Shown: positions 1 to 6,523, counted from the stretch's first letter. The stretch: 8,810 bases of DNA from Planctomycetota bacterium (GCA_023261465.1 JAHFOW010000122.1:1-8810), one strand, 5' to 3'. The notes: generated by a model not told the origin, from the letters alone. Numbers and translations: made by a program.

Positions 1-2
1 TC

Positions 3-128
3 AATACCACTTGTATAGGAGATGGTGTTGATATAAAATTCGGTATTGTAAATTTTCTTGACAAAAAATGCCTTAAATTAAGTTTCTACAAACATTTGTG
101 TATATCTATTTTGAGTTTTCCACAATAG
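3..128 (+). CDS. Possible 3' end of an unidentified plus-strand gene (partial)
   Basis: One plus-strand frame is open from the window edge to a TAG at 126-128, giving about 41 residues that begin NTTCIGDGVDIKFG and end SILSFPQ. I recognise no family. The only support is the open frame and its position: it would converge on the tRNA-Asn/accD block, and the bidirectional terminator at 228-278 is what one expects between convergent genes. An open stretch this short in A/T-rich DNA can arise by chance. I see no gene or clear signal in 129-227. Confidence 0.2.
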   Translation, partial: NTTCIGDGVDIKFGIVNFLDKKCLKLSFYKHLCISILSFPQ

Positions 129-227
129 AATAAGATTGCGATTCGATAGTTGGAAAAATTCCTAAATCCTCACGCAATTGACTTGATGTGCTGTATCTTA
201 CTGTTGATTCCTTAAGCAAATTGATGG

Positions 228-278
228 AAAAAACAAAAAAGCCCTTTAGTTTTTACGCTAAAGGGCTTTTTTGTTTTT
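228..278. terminator. Bidirectional rho-independent terminator after tRNA-Asn
   Basis: A perfect 9-bp stem, GCCCTTTAG (241-249) with CTAAAGGGC (258-266), encloses the 8-base loop TTTTTACG. It is flanked by an A-rich run (228-240) and the matching T-rich run TTTTTTGTTTTT (267-278), so the whole unit is symmetrical and has a stem plus U-tract on either strand. On the minus strand it begins 3 bases after the CCA end of tRNA-Asn and should end that transcript. On the plus strand it would stop any transcript entering from the left edge. Confidence 0.9.
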
Positions 279-280
279 AT

Positions 281-355
281 TGGCTCCCCCGGTAGGATTC
301 GAACCTACAACCAACCGGTTAACAGCCGGCTACTCTACCATTGAGCTACAGGGGA
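281..355 (-). tRNA. tRNA-Asn (anticodon GTT), CCA encoded
   Basis: The minus strand folds as a complete cloverleaf. The acceptor stem TCCCCTG (355-349) pairs with CGGGGGA (291-285). The D arm is GCTC...GAGT. The anticodon stem is GCCGG/CCGGT with loop CTGTTAA, anticodon GTT at 323-321. The T arm is GTAGG-TTCGAAT-CCTAC. The discriminator base is G (284), as expected for asparagine tRNA, and CCA is encoded at 283-281. No variable-arm insertion is present. The gene lies downstream of accD on the same strand (128-base gap) and is followed at once by the terminator at 228-278. Its promoter is not obvious: the 356-483 spacer has A/T-rich -10-like stretches near 356-372 but no good -35 partner, so read-through from accD is possible. 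Confidence 0.97.
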
Positions 356-483
356 ATATTTTTTAATACTTACCACAAAGGCGTGAAAAAGGAAAAGATG
401 AGACGTTAGAATGCTTAATACCCTATCTTCCCGACTTCTTAACTTCACTTAGTCCGCCCATGAGGCGTGCAGAACTATTACGA

Positions 484-1296
484 TTATTTTAAATAATTAA
501 GCAATCGGGATATTTCTTTTTTCATGTCCTGACGAGGGACAATCATGTCAAGGAAGCCATGTTCTAACAGGAATTCCGCAGTCTGGAATCCCTTGGGAAG
601 GGCACGTTTTATTGTTTCCTGAATGACCCTTGGTCCGGCAAAACCGATGAGCGCCTTTGGTTCTGCTATGGTAATATCTGCCTGCGATGCAAAACTTGCC
701 ATGACGCCACCCAATGACGGGTCTGTCAGGATTGAAATATATAAACCGCCAGATTCACGGAATCGCGCTATAGCAGCGCTTGTCTTTGCCATCTGCATCA
801 ATGAAAAAACCCCTTCCTGCATACGTGCGCCGCCGCCTGAACCGGAAACCATAATCAAGGGAACTTTTAATTCTGTGGCTTTTTCAGCAAGTCGCGCAAT
901 CTTTTCACCTACCACAGAACCCATGCTTCCCATGATAAATGCAGGATCGGTGATTCCAACCATTACTTCCCGCCCGCAGACCTTTCCTTTTCCTACAATT
1001 ATTGCCTCTTTGAGGCCGGTTTTTTGCTGTTCTGCGGATACCCTTTCAGGATAGGTTACCCGATCCCGGAAATTTAAAGGGTCGTGGGGCGTTATATTAG
1101 CCCACATTTCCTCGAAGCTGTTCTCGTCAAGCAACAGTTTTAACCGGTCACGGCTGAATATACGGAAATGGTAGTTGCATTCAGGACAAACATGCATCCC
1201 TTCCTCAACGGTTTTTTTGTATACCAGGCCCTTACAGCCATCACATCGCACCCACAAGCCATTGGGCATGTCCTTTTTTTTTCTAAAAAAAACCAC
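484..1296 (-). CDS. accD: Acetyl-CoA carboxylase, carboxyltransferase subunit beta
   Basis: The beta half of the carboxyltransferase of acetyl-CoA carboxylase; with AccA it moves CO2 from carboxybiotin-BCCP to acetyl-CoA to make malonyl-CoA, the first committed step of fatty acid synthesis, in the cytoplasm. The 270-residue product opens with the four-cysteine zinc ribbon (C18-x2-C21, C37-x2-C40), followed by the crotonase-like carboxyltransferase fold with SGSGGGARMQEG (151-162), the TDPSLGGVMASFA stretch (191-203) and ALIGFAGPRVIQET (215-228). It is slightly shorter than E. coli AccD (about 304). The start is GTG (1296-1294), supported by AGGAG at 1309-1305 with an 8-base spacer. Codons 1-9 contain a T8 and an A9 run, and an in-frame ATG is codon 10 (1269-1267). 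The 124-base gap to rpe and a weak -10-like TATACA (1364-1359) leave open whether it has its own promoter or is read with gap-pgk-rpe. accA is not in the window. Confidence 0.97.
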   Translation of the reverse strand: MVFFRKKKDMPNGLWVRCDGCKGLVYKKTVEEGMHVCPECNYHFRIFSRDRLKLLLDENSFEEMWANITPHDPLNFRDRVTYPERVSAEQQKTGLKEAIIVGKGKVCGREVMVGITDPAFIMGSMGSVVGEKIARLAEKATELKVPLIMVSGSGGGARMQEGVFSLMQMAKTSAAIARFRESGGLYISILTDPSLGGVMASFASQADITIAEPKALIGFAGPRVIQETIKRALPKGFQTAEFLLEHGFLDMIVPRQDMKKEISRLLNYLK

Positions 1297-1420
1297 GGAT
1301 GGTTCTCCTACATGTTAGAAATACCTAATAATTCAAAAGAGCGAATGTACGTAGATAGTGTATAATTTTTTCGTGAAAAAACAAGTAATTTTTTAACTAA
1401 ATGCAGCCGTAAAAAAGCCT

Positions 1421-2119
1421 TTACGCAGAAACTCTCTTGCGGTATTCTTCACGCGCTGTTTGTTCTGCAATGTGCCTAAGGGTCTTTATGGCGTTCGCCG
1501 GGTCACCATTTTTATAGATAGCAGATGCAGCAACGATAAAGTTTGCCCCATGCCTGACGGCATCGATAACGGTTTCCGTTGTGATACCGCCATCCACGGC
1601 GATGTCTACTTCGTTTGTTATGAGACTGCGCAATCTCGTTATCTTTGATAAGACATCGGGTATAAATTTCTGGCCGTCAAATCCAGGGTTTACCGACATG
1701 ACAAGTACCAGGTCAATATCATCAAGCAGGTCTTCGATTGATTTTGATTTTGTGTCCGGGTTGAGCGATACGCCGGTCTTGAGTCCTGTTTTTTTGATAA
1801 GTGAAATAACATCCTTCGGATGTTTTGTCGTCTCTATATGAAAGGTTAGATAGTCACCTTTGCCAGCCACCTTTGCAAATGCCTCAATATATTTTTCGGG
1901 ATGTTCAATCATCAGGTGAATATCCAGAGGCACATGGGTAACGTTTTTTATTCCCTTTATGATAAAGGGTCCCATGGTTATATTGGGGACAAAGTGGCCA
2001 TCCATAACATCGATATGGATCATATCGATGCCTGCCATTTCTACCTTTTTTATATCTTCCTCGAAACGAACAGGATTAGCGGCCAGGATGGATGCTGCGA
2101 TTTTGATTTTAGGCTGCAT
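1421..2119 (-). CDS. rpe: Ribulose-phosphate 3-epimerase
   Basis: Interconverts D-ribulose 5-phosphate and D-xylulose 5-phosphate in the pentose phosphate (or reductive pentose phosphate) route; a metal-dependent TIM-barrel enzyme of the cytoplasm. The 232-residue product matches the usual family length (about 220-230). Visible family residues are S10 in AASILAAN, H35 and D37 in IHIDVMDGHFVPN, H68 in LDIHLMIEHP, the MSVNPGFDGQKF phosphate/active-site loop (141-152), and D176 in AVDGGI; D37 and D176 are the expected acid/base pair and H35/D37/H68/D176 the metal ligands. The ATG is only 6 bases past the pgk stop, so it is almost certainly translated from the same mRNA. The only Shine-Dalgarno-like stretch is AAAAAGG inside the last pgk codons, at a long 12-base distance, which suggests translational coupling. 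Confidence 0.97.
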   Translation of the reverse strand: MQPKIKIAASILAANPVRFEEDIKKVEMAGIDMIHIDVMDGHFVPNITMGPFIIKGIKNVTHVPLDIHLMIEHPEKYIEAFAKVAGKGDYLTFHIETTKHPKDVISLIKKTGLKTGVSLNPDTKSKSIEDLLDDIDLVLVMSVNPGFDGQKFIPDVLSKITRLRSLITNEVDIAVDGGITTETVIDAVRHGANFIVAASAIYKNGDPANAIKTLRHIAEQTAREEYRKRVSA

Positions 2120-2125
2120 GTGTTT

Positions 2126-3322
2126 TTAAACCTTTTTGTCCGATAGTGAAGCAATGCCGGGGAGTTCTCCTCCTTCTAACAATTTCAGGAATGCGCCACC
2201 ACCTGTGGAAATAAACGATACTTCGTGCGTCTTTCCTGATTTGTGAAATGCCATATCTGTGTCGCCACCGCCAACAATAGTTAATGCATGAGAGCTGGTG
2301 ACTGTATCAACCATAGCATACGTACCACGACTAAAGGCGTCATACTCGAATGCCCCCATAGGACCGTTCCATATAATTGTCTTTGCGTCCTGGATTGCTT
2401 CTTTAAAGAGCATTGTCGTTGCAGGGCCAATATCAAGAGCAATCCATTTTTCAGGAATTTCCTGAAAGGGGACGAGCTTTGTTTCCGCGGTGTTGTCAAA
2501 TTTTTCTGCAACAACAAAATCTACGGGCAGATAAAGCTTTGTGCCGTTTCGCCGGGAAATGTCCATCAAATTTTTAACCACATCGAGCATGCCATCTTCA
2601 ACCAGGGATTGACCAATACCAATACCCTGTGCCTTCAGGAAGGTAAAGGCCATGGCCCCGCCAATAAGGACCTTATCCATTTTTCTTGCCAGATTTTCAA
2701 TAATCTTTATCTTGTCAGAAACCTTTGCCCCGCCTAATAGCGCCACAACGGGCCGCATGGGGTTATTCACAGCCTTCTCAAAATAATCGATTTCCTTCTT
2801 CAGTAAAAAACCGGCAGCCGATGGAACAAAGCTGTCAATACCAACCATTGATGCGTGCTTTCTGTGACAATTTCCGAATGCGTCCTGTATGAATACATCG
2901 CATAAACTAGCCAGCTCTTTTGCAAATTGTGGGTCGTTTTTTTCTTCTGCAGAATAAAACCTGAGATTTTCTAATAAGAGGACGTCGCCATACCGCATTT
3001 CATCAATTTGTTTTTTTACCTGCGGGCCAATACAGTCCTTTGCCATGATTACCTTTGCCCTGTCCCGTAGATAACCTTGCAGTCTCACAGCAACAGGCTC
3101 AAGGGAATATTTTGGGTTTGCCTTACCATCGGGTCTCCCCAGATGTGACGCAATGATGACCTTTGCGCATTCATCGAGGAGAAAATTAATGGTCGGCATG
3201 GTTGCCCTTATTCGGGAGTCATCGGTGATATTTTCGAAATCATCGAAGGGCACATTATAATCAGTACGTACCAGAACCCTCTTTTTGTGAACGTCCAGGT
3301 CTTTTATAAATAATTTGTTCAT
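2126..3322 (-). CDS. pgk: Phosphoglycerate kinase
   Basis: Reversible phosphoryl transfer between 1,3-bisphosphoglycerate and ADP, giving 3-phosphoglycerate and ATP; cytoplasmic, used in both glycolysis and gluconeogenesis. The 398-residue product has the full two-domain kinase: N-terminal substrate side with RVLVRTDYNVP (15-25; D21 and N23), SHLGRPDG (59-66), LLLENLRF (115-122) and QDAFGNCHRKHAS (146-158); C-terminal nucleotide side with LLGGAKVSDK (195-204), the IWNGPMGAFE loop (317-326), IVGGGDT (349-355) and STGGGAFLKLLEG (372-384). Nothing essential seems missing. It starts 24 bases after gap, with no convincing Shine-Dalgarno (only GGG some 8 bases before the ATG), and ends 6 bases before rpe, so it sits in the middle of a three-gene unit. 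It probably depends on the gap promoter at 4452-4479. Confidence 0.98.
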   Translation of the reverse strand: MNKLFIKDLDVHKKRVLVRTDYNVPFDDFENITDDSRIRATMPTINFLLDECAKVIIASHLGRPDGKANPKYSLEPVAVRLQGYLRDRAKVIMAKDCIGPQVKKQIDEMRYGDVLLLENLRFYSAEEKNDPQFAKELASLCDVFIQDAFGNCHRKHASMVGIDSFVPSAAGFLLKKEIDYFEKAVNNPMRPVVALLGGAKVSDKIKIIENLARKMDKVLIGGAMAFTFLKAQGIGIGQSLVEDGMLDVVKNLMDISRRNGTKLYLPVDFVVAEKFDNTAETKLVPFQEIPEKWIALDIGPATTMLFKEAIQDAKTIIWNGPMGAFEYDAFSRGTYAMVDTVTSSHALTIVGGGDTDMAFHKSGKTHEVSFISTGGGAFLKLLEGGELPGIASLSDKKV

Positions 3323-3346
3323 AGGATAGGCCCATGCATGAGTTGT

Positions 3347-4348
3347 TTATAAGCGAGCGACCATTTCAATGAGGTCCACCATACGATTTGAAAATCCCCA
3401 TTCATTGTCGTACCACGAAATCACTTTTAACATACGTTTGTCAATCACGTATGTTAAAGCAGCATCGAAGATGCTTGAATGGGTGTTTCCAATAATATCA
3501 GAAGATACCACGGGGTCTTCACAATATTCCAGAATGCCTTTTAATTCCCCCCCGGCAGCTTTTTTCATGGCCGTATTAATGGCTTCTACAGTAACGTCTT
3601 TTGACACCATTGCGACGAGGTCTGTTACAGAACCGTTTGGCACCGGAACGCGCATGGCCAGACCGTCTAACTTGCCTTTTAATGAAGGGATTACTTCCCC
3701 GATGGCCTTGGCTGCGCCGGTTGTTGTTGGGATAATGTTCAATGCGGCAGCGCGCGCGCGCCTCAGGTCTTTGTGGAAAAAATCAATGATGCGCTGGTCA
3801 TTGGTGTAGGCGTGGATGGTTGTCATGAGCCCCTTTTCGATCCCAAAATTGTCATTGAGCACTTTTGCTAAGGGCGCAAGACAATTCGTTGTGCATGAGG
3901 CGTTTGATACGATTTTATGTTCTGGTTTTAAATCTTTATTATTAACACCCACGACAATCGTGGCGTCTATTTTGTCTTTGGCTGGCGCTGAAAGAATAAC
4001 TCTTTTTGCCCCTGCTTCTAAATGTTTGGCGCAATCTGCCCTGGAGGTAAAAATGCCTGTTGATTCGATAACAATATCCACCCCAAGCGATTTCCACGGC
4101 AATTTTGCGGGGTCTTTCTCCATAATCAAACCGATCTCTTTGCCATTTACGATTAAGGATTTTTCTTTTGCCTGGACTGTTCCATTGAATTTACCGTGAA
4201 TTGTATCGTATTTTAATAACGTTGCCAGGGAAGTTGAATCGGCCAGGTCGTTGATTGCCAGCACATCAATACCGCCGCGTTGAGCAATGACACGAAAGAC
4301 ATTTCGTCCAATTCTTCCGAATCCGTTAATTCCTACCCTTATAGCCAT
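3347..4348 (-). CDS. gap: Glyceraldehyde-3-phosphate dehydrogenase, phosphorylating
   Basis: Oxidises glyceraldehyde 3-phosphate with phosphate and NAD(P) to 1,3-bisphosphoglycerate, the substrate of the next gene's product (PGK); tetrameric, cytoplasmic. The 333-residue product has the Rossmann motif VGINGFGRIGR (5-15), the cofactor-pocket AINDLAD (31-37), the catalytic SNASCTTNC (148-156, Cys152), His179 in TTIHAYTND, and the S-loop with HKDLRRARAAA (192-202). Asp34 is the type of residue that favours NAD. In the S-loop the usual 'DLPH' of NAD-specific enzymes is DFFH (189-192), an odd substitution. Shine-Dalgarno AAAGGA lies about 9 bases before the ATG. The promoter at 4452-4479 would give a leader of about 97 bases. 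First gene of gap-pgk-rpe. Confidence 0.98.
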   Translation of the reverse strand: MAIRVGINGFGRIGRNVFRVIAQRGGIDVLAINDLADSTSLATLLKYDTIHGKFNGTVQAKEKSLIVNGKEIGLIMEKDPAKLPWKSLGVDIVIESTGIFTSRADCAKHLEAGAKRVILSAPAKDKIDATIVVGVNNKDLKPEHKIVSNASCTTNCLAPLAKVLNDNFGIEKGLMTTIHAYTNDQRIIDFFHKDLRRARAAALNIIPTTTGAAKAIGEVIPSLKGKLDGLAMRVPVPNGSVTDLVAMVSKDVTVEAINTAMKKAAGGELKGILEYCEDPVVSSDIIGNTHSSIFDAALTYVIDKRMLKVISWYDNEWGFSNRMVDLIEMVARL

Positions 4349-4451
4349 ATATAATTATCCTTTACCTCTGCTCTATATTAAATATTGCCTGAATTTTTTT
4401 AATAGAACTGTAGAGAAACTAAAAAATAACAGATGATTTAAGAAAGCAATT

Positions 4452-4479
4452 ATTTTAATAGATAACCCTTAATTGTCAA
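4452..4479 (-). promoter_or_regulatory. Sigma70-type promoter for gap-pgk-rpe
   Basis: On the minus strand a full-consensus -35 box TTGACA (4479-4474) is followed by a 16-base spacer and TAAAAT (4457-4452), 5 of 6 matches to the -10 consensus. Transcription would start near 4445, about 97 bases before the gap ATG. It lies between tRNA-Val and gap, so gap has its own promoter even if the tRNA transcript reads through. No clear operator or riboswitch fold was seen in the leader. Confidence 0.75.
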
Positions 4480-4535
4480 GTATTTAATGGATTTACACGT
4501 GTTTCACTTTTATTGCGTCAATGCTCTAAAAGATA

Positions 4536-4611
4536 TGGTGGGCGCTAGTGGATTCGAACCACTGATCCCTTGCGTGTGAAGCAAGTGCTCTAGCCGCTGA
4601 GCCAAGCGCCC
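4536..4611 (-). tRNA. tRNA-Val (anticodon CAC), CCA encoded
   Basis: A complete cloverleaf on the minus strand. The acceptor stem GGGCGCT (4611-4605) pairs with AGCGCCC (4546-4540). The D arm is GCTC...GAGC. The anticodon stem CTTGC/GCAAG (4585-4581 / 4573-4569) holds loop TTCACAC with anticodon CAC at 4578-4576. The T arm is AGTGG-TTCGAAT-CCACT. The discriminator is A (4539) and CCA is encoded (4538-4536). CAC reads GUG only, so this is likely a second valine isoacceptor beside a UAC-type tRNA elsewhere. It lies between rmuC and the gap promoter on the same strand, with no strong terminator after it. Confidence 0.96.
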
Positions 4612-4635
4612 GTTTGTGAAAGGGGAATTTTATTT

Positions 4636-4663
4636 ATTATACTATTTTTAGTATTTATAGCAA
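4636..4663 (-). promoter_or_regulatory. Promoter of tRNA-Val
   Basis: On the minus strand TTGCTA (4663-4658, 4 of 6 matches to the -35 consensus) is followed by a 16-base spacer and a perfect TATAAT (4641-4636). The start point would be near 4629, about 18 bases before the mature tRNA 5' end. The spacer and -10 overlap a small inverted repeat, ATACTA-TTTT-TAGTAT (plus-strand 4639-4654), probably just A/T-rich coincidence. Confidence 0.75.
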
Positions 4664-4747
4664 TACATTTTGATTTGAACATCTTTCCCAGGAGTAATTT
4701 TTGAAACATTCCGTTACCGGTATCGGATATCGCGGTGTTGGTTGCGT

Positions 4748-6133
4748 CTATGCTGTGCTATGATTTTGCAAATCATCGGGCTTTATATCAGGTTCATCGG
4801 GTGTTTCAACGGGAATTCGCGTAATTTTATCTATCGGTGTAATTTCTTCAATATTTCTCTTGCTTCCCGCCCCCAGATCCTTGAATTTTCTGGCAGAAGG
4901 GAGCACGCGTCCTTCAAATGAGGCTATCGCCGCATTAAACGACTCCACAGCCCTGCCGAGAGAGCCTCCGAGTTTTGAAAGGTGTTCCACCATCGTGGCT
5001 GTCCGTTCATGGAGTTCCTGACCGAGTTCGCTGATCTTCTGCGCATTTTCGGCGATTTGTTCCTGTCGCCACCCGTAGTGTACCGCACGGAGGAGTGCAA
5101 TCAGGGTTGTTGGCGTTGCGAGGATGACACGCTGGTTAACCCCTTCTTCAATCAGCGCCGGATCTTGCTCTAATGCCGCGCTAAAAAATGATTCGCCAGG
5201 CAGGAAGAGGACTACAAATTCAGGCGTTGGTTGAAACTGGTCCCAATAGGATTTTGCGCTGAGTTTTATTATATGATTTCGAATCTGTTGCGCATGGCTG
5301 TTCATCCTTGATAAACGCATCTCGTCATTGGGGGATTCTAATGCATCGAGGTATGCCTGAAGGGGCGCCTTGGCATCAATGATAATATGTTTATTACCGG
5401 GCAGCCGCACAAGGACATCGGGGCGTAAACGCCCGTCTTCTGTTATTGCGGTTTGTTGTTGATAGAAATCGCAATATTCGATCATTCCCGCAATCTCAGC
5501 AACCCTTTTGAGTTGGATTTCACCCCAGTGGCCCCGTACTGCCGGGGTGCGAAGCGCCTTGACCAGATTGCCTGTTTCAGACTGGAGCTTTTCCTGCGTT
5601 GTGATGAGGGATTTGACCTGCTCCGTCAGACTTCCGTAAGCATGTTGACGCGTCTTCTCTAATTCTCGGATCTGGGTATCTACCTTTTCCAGTGATTCTT
5701 TAATAGGGGCAACGAGGTTTTCTACGGACTTTTGTCTTTGCTCCAGATCTCCCTTTGCTTCTGTCTGGTATCTTTCAAGGGTCGTTTTTGCCAGTTCAAG
5801 AAAAGTCTGATTATTGCTTCTCAGCGCCTCAGAAGAAAGAGCTTTGAAGGCATCCTGTAATCTTACGGTAGCTTCATTCAGGATGGCTAATTTTTCATGT
5901 GCAGTCTTGCGTTCGTGTTCAAGGGTGGTTTCCAGCCTGACAACCGACTGTTGAAGCGCAGAGATAATTTCATTCTTTTGTCCCAGAATGGTTTGTGTAT
6001 GTATTAAATCTTCCTGCGCTATGGCAAGCCGTTCGTTCAGCATGGTAAGTCGCGGCCTGCCGATTAACCAAATAATAACACTCCCTGACAAAATACCGCC
6101 AATTGCCGCAATGATTAACCAATAAATATCCAT
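4748..6133 (-). CDS. rmuC: DNA recombination protein RmuC homologue
   Basis: Member of the RmuC family, linked in E. coli to limiting inversions and rearrangements at short repeats; thought to be a membrane-anchored nuclease-like protein, with biochemistry not well defined. With the start chosen here it has 461 residues: one N-terminal membrane helix (about 3-24), a long coiled coil (about 32-195), then the RmuC domain with VRGHWGEIQLKRVAEIAGM (199-217), RPDVLVRLPGNKHIIIDAKAP (237-256; the D...DAK pattern of a PD-(D/E)xK-like core) and FLPGESFFSAAL (310-321), and a polar tail. The frame continues upstream to an ATG at 6232 (33 more residues). I prefer the ATG at 6133 because RmuC proteins normally start at the membrane helix, the extra residues look like translated non-coding DNA, and a good promoter (6143-6171) lies inside them. 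Neither start has a Shine-Dalgarno site. The stop is TAG at 4750-4748. Confidence 0.93.
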   Translation of the reverse strand: MDIYWLIIAAIGGILSGSVIIWLIGRPRLTMLNERLAIAQEDLIHTQTILGQKNEIISALQQSVVRLETTLEHERKTAHEKLAILNEATVRLQDAFKALSSEALRSNNQTFLELAKTTLERYQTEAKGDLEQRQKSVENLVAPIKESLEKVDTQIRELEKTRQHAYGSLTEQVKSLITTQEKLQSETGNLVKALRTPAVRGHWGEIQLKRVAEIAGMIEYCDFYQQQTAITEDGRLRPDVLVRLPGNKHIIIDAKAPLQAYLDALESPNDEMRLSRMNSHAQQIRNHIIKLSAKSYWDQFQPTPEFVVLFLPGESFFSAALEQDPALIEEGVNQRVILATPTTLIALLRAVHYGWRQEQIAENAQKISELGQELHERTATMVEHLSKLGGSLGRAVESFNAAIASFEGRVLPSARKFKDLGAGSKRNIEEITPIDKITRIPVETPDEPDIKPDDLQNHSTA

Positions 6134-6142
6134 ATTGGAGTG

Positions 6143-6171
6143 AGTATATAAAGAGAGATTAAAAAGGGCAA
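6143..6171 (-). promoter_or_regulatory. Promoter of rmuC, giving a nearly leaderless mRNA
   Basis: On the minus strand TTGCCC (6171-6166) is followed by a 17-base spacer and TATACT (6148-6143), 4 of 6 and 5 of 6 matches to the sigma70 consensus. The usual start point, 6-8 bases beyond the -10 box, falls at about 6134-6137, leaving only 1-4 bases before the ATG at 6133. This fits the absence of a Shine-Dalgarno site and argues against the longer reading frame start at 6232. Confidence 0.6.
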
Positions 6172-6238
6172 GGGGAAATCTGCGCCGCCAGTATGATGGG
6201 GGACGATAAATAAAAGCTGAGGAGTAAAGCATTTCTTA

Positions 6239-6268
6239 TGTAGCGGCAAGGCTCGCTCTGCCACTACA
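6239..6268. repeat. Short palindrome, candidate dispersed repeat unit
   Basis: TGTAGCGGCA (6239-6248) and TGCCACTACA (6259-6268) form a 10-bp stem around the 10-base loop AGGCTCGCTC. The single imperfection is C6244 against A6263, which is a G-U pair in minus-strand RNA. G+C-rich arms with this look resemble small interspersed palindromes, but only one copy is in the window. It lies upstream of the rmuC promoter, so it is probably not in the rmuC mRNA. Confidence 0.45.
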
Positions 6269-6295
6269 AATCTCCATTGTCTCTGGGAGATTTTT
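6268..6295 (+). terminator. Weak terminator-like hairpin (plus strand)
   Basis: AAATCTCC (6268-6275) pairs with GGAGATTT (6286-6293) around a 10-base loop and runs into a T5 stretch (6291-6295). On the plus strand this has the form of a weak intrinsic terminator, yet no plus-strand gene lies upstream of it. It abuts the palindrome at 6239-6268, so the two may be parts of one repeat or of old insertion-sequence debris. Confidence 0.3.
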
Positions 6296-6353
6296 CAAAA
6301 AAGCACATTGTTATTAGGCCGACAAGCCCCGTGAGAGGCGATCTATTTGTAGA

Positions 6354-6519
6354 ATATTAAAGGAAACAACAACTGCTGAACTGGATGAAAGACCATACAA
6401 GACCGGCACAAGGGTAACTGAGTATCAGAGAATCAAATGAAGAGATTAGCAATAACGAGATGTGATTTCATGGTGAATGGAACTATCTCCTGCCTCCACA
6501 TTCTCATTGGCAACAATAA
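6354..6519 (+). pseudogene. Decayed C-terminal remnant of an ISAzo13-family transposase
   Basis: Three plus-strand pieces in three frames read as the tail of an ISAzo13-type ('Rhodopirellula transposase') DDE protein. Piece one (6354-6437) gives ILKETTTAELDERPYKTG and on to EYQRIK before a TGA. Piece two (from 6437) gives MKRLAITRCDF. Piece three (6466-6519) gives FHGEWNYLLPPHSHWQQ and then TAA. In intact members I recall the order TTT..., LD.-.YKTG-.KVS, E-MK-L-I-R, FHGEWNY close to the C-terminus, so order and spacing fit. Two frameshifts, stops, and an apparent loss of a few codons after TTT show it is dead. Weak further similarity may reach back to about 6318. The catalytic DDE core is absent. 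The match is from memory; no search was run. Confidence 0.7.
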
Positions 6520-6523
6520 CAAC

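Noticed and set aside
58..86. Plus-strand TTGACA at 58-63 as a -35 box
   Set aside because: No -10-like hexamer occurs 16-18 bases downstream, and no plus-strand gene follows before the terminator.
104..227. Minus-strand open stretch of about 40 codons ending SIVENSK and TAG
   Set aside because: It has no ATG or GTG start with a ribosome-binding site, and to start earlier it would have to run through the terminator at 228-278.
623..1054. Plus-strand open frame of 143 codons opposite accD
   Set aside because: Shadow of accD: composition follows the antisense of a conserved gene, and there is no family similarity or ribosome-binding site.
1366..1381. TTTTTT-CGTG-AAAAAA inverted repeat between rpe and accD as a terminator
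   Set aside because: The stem is only A-T pairs and too weak; it may simply be part of an A/T-rich promoter region for accD.
3369..4199. Plus-strand open frames opposite gap
   Set aside because: Antisense shadows of a strongly conserved enzyme gene.
4507..4532. CTTTTA...TAAAAG inverted repeat after tRNA-Val as its terminator
   Set aside because: The stem is interrupted and A/T-rich and is not followed by a U-tract, so it is not a convincing terminator.
6134..6232. N-terminal extension of RmuC by 33 residues (ATG at 6232)
   Set aside because: No Shine-Dalgarno site at 6232, the residues are unlike RmuC N-termini, and a good promoter lies within the extension. Not fully excluded.
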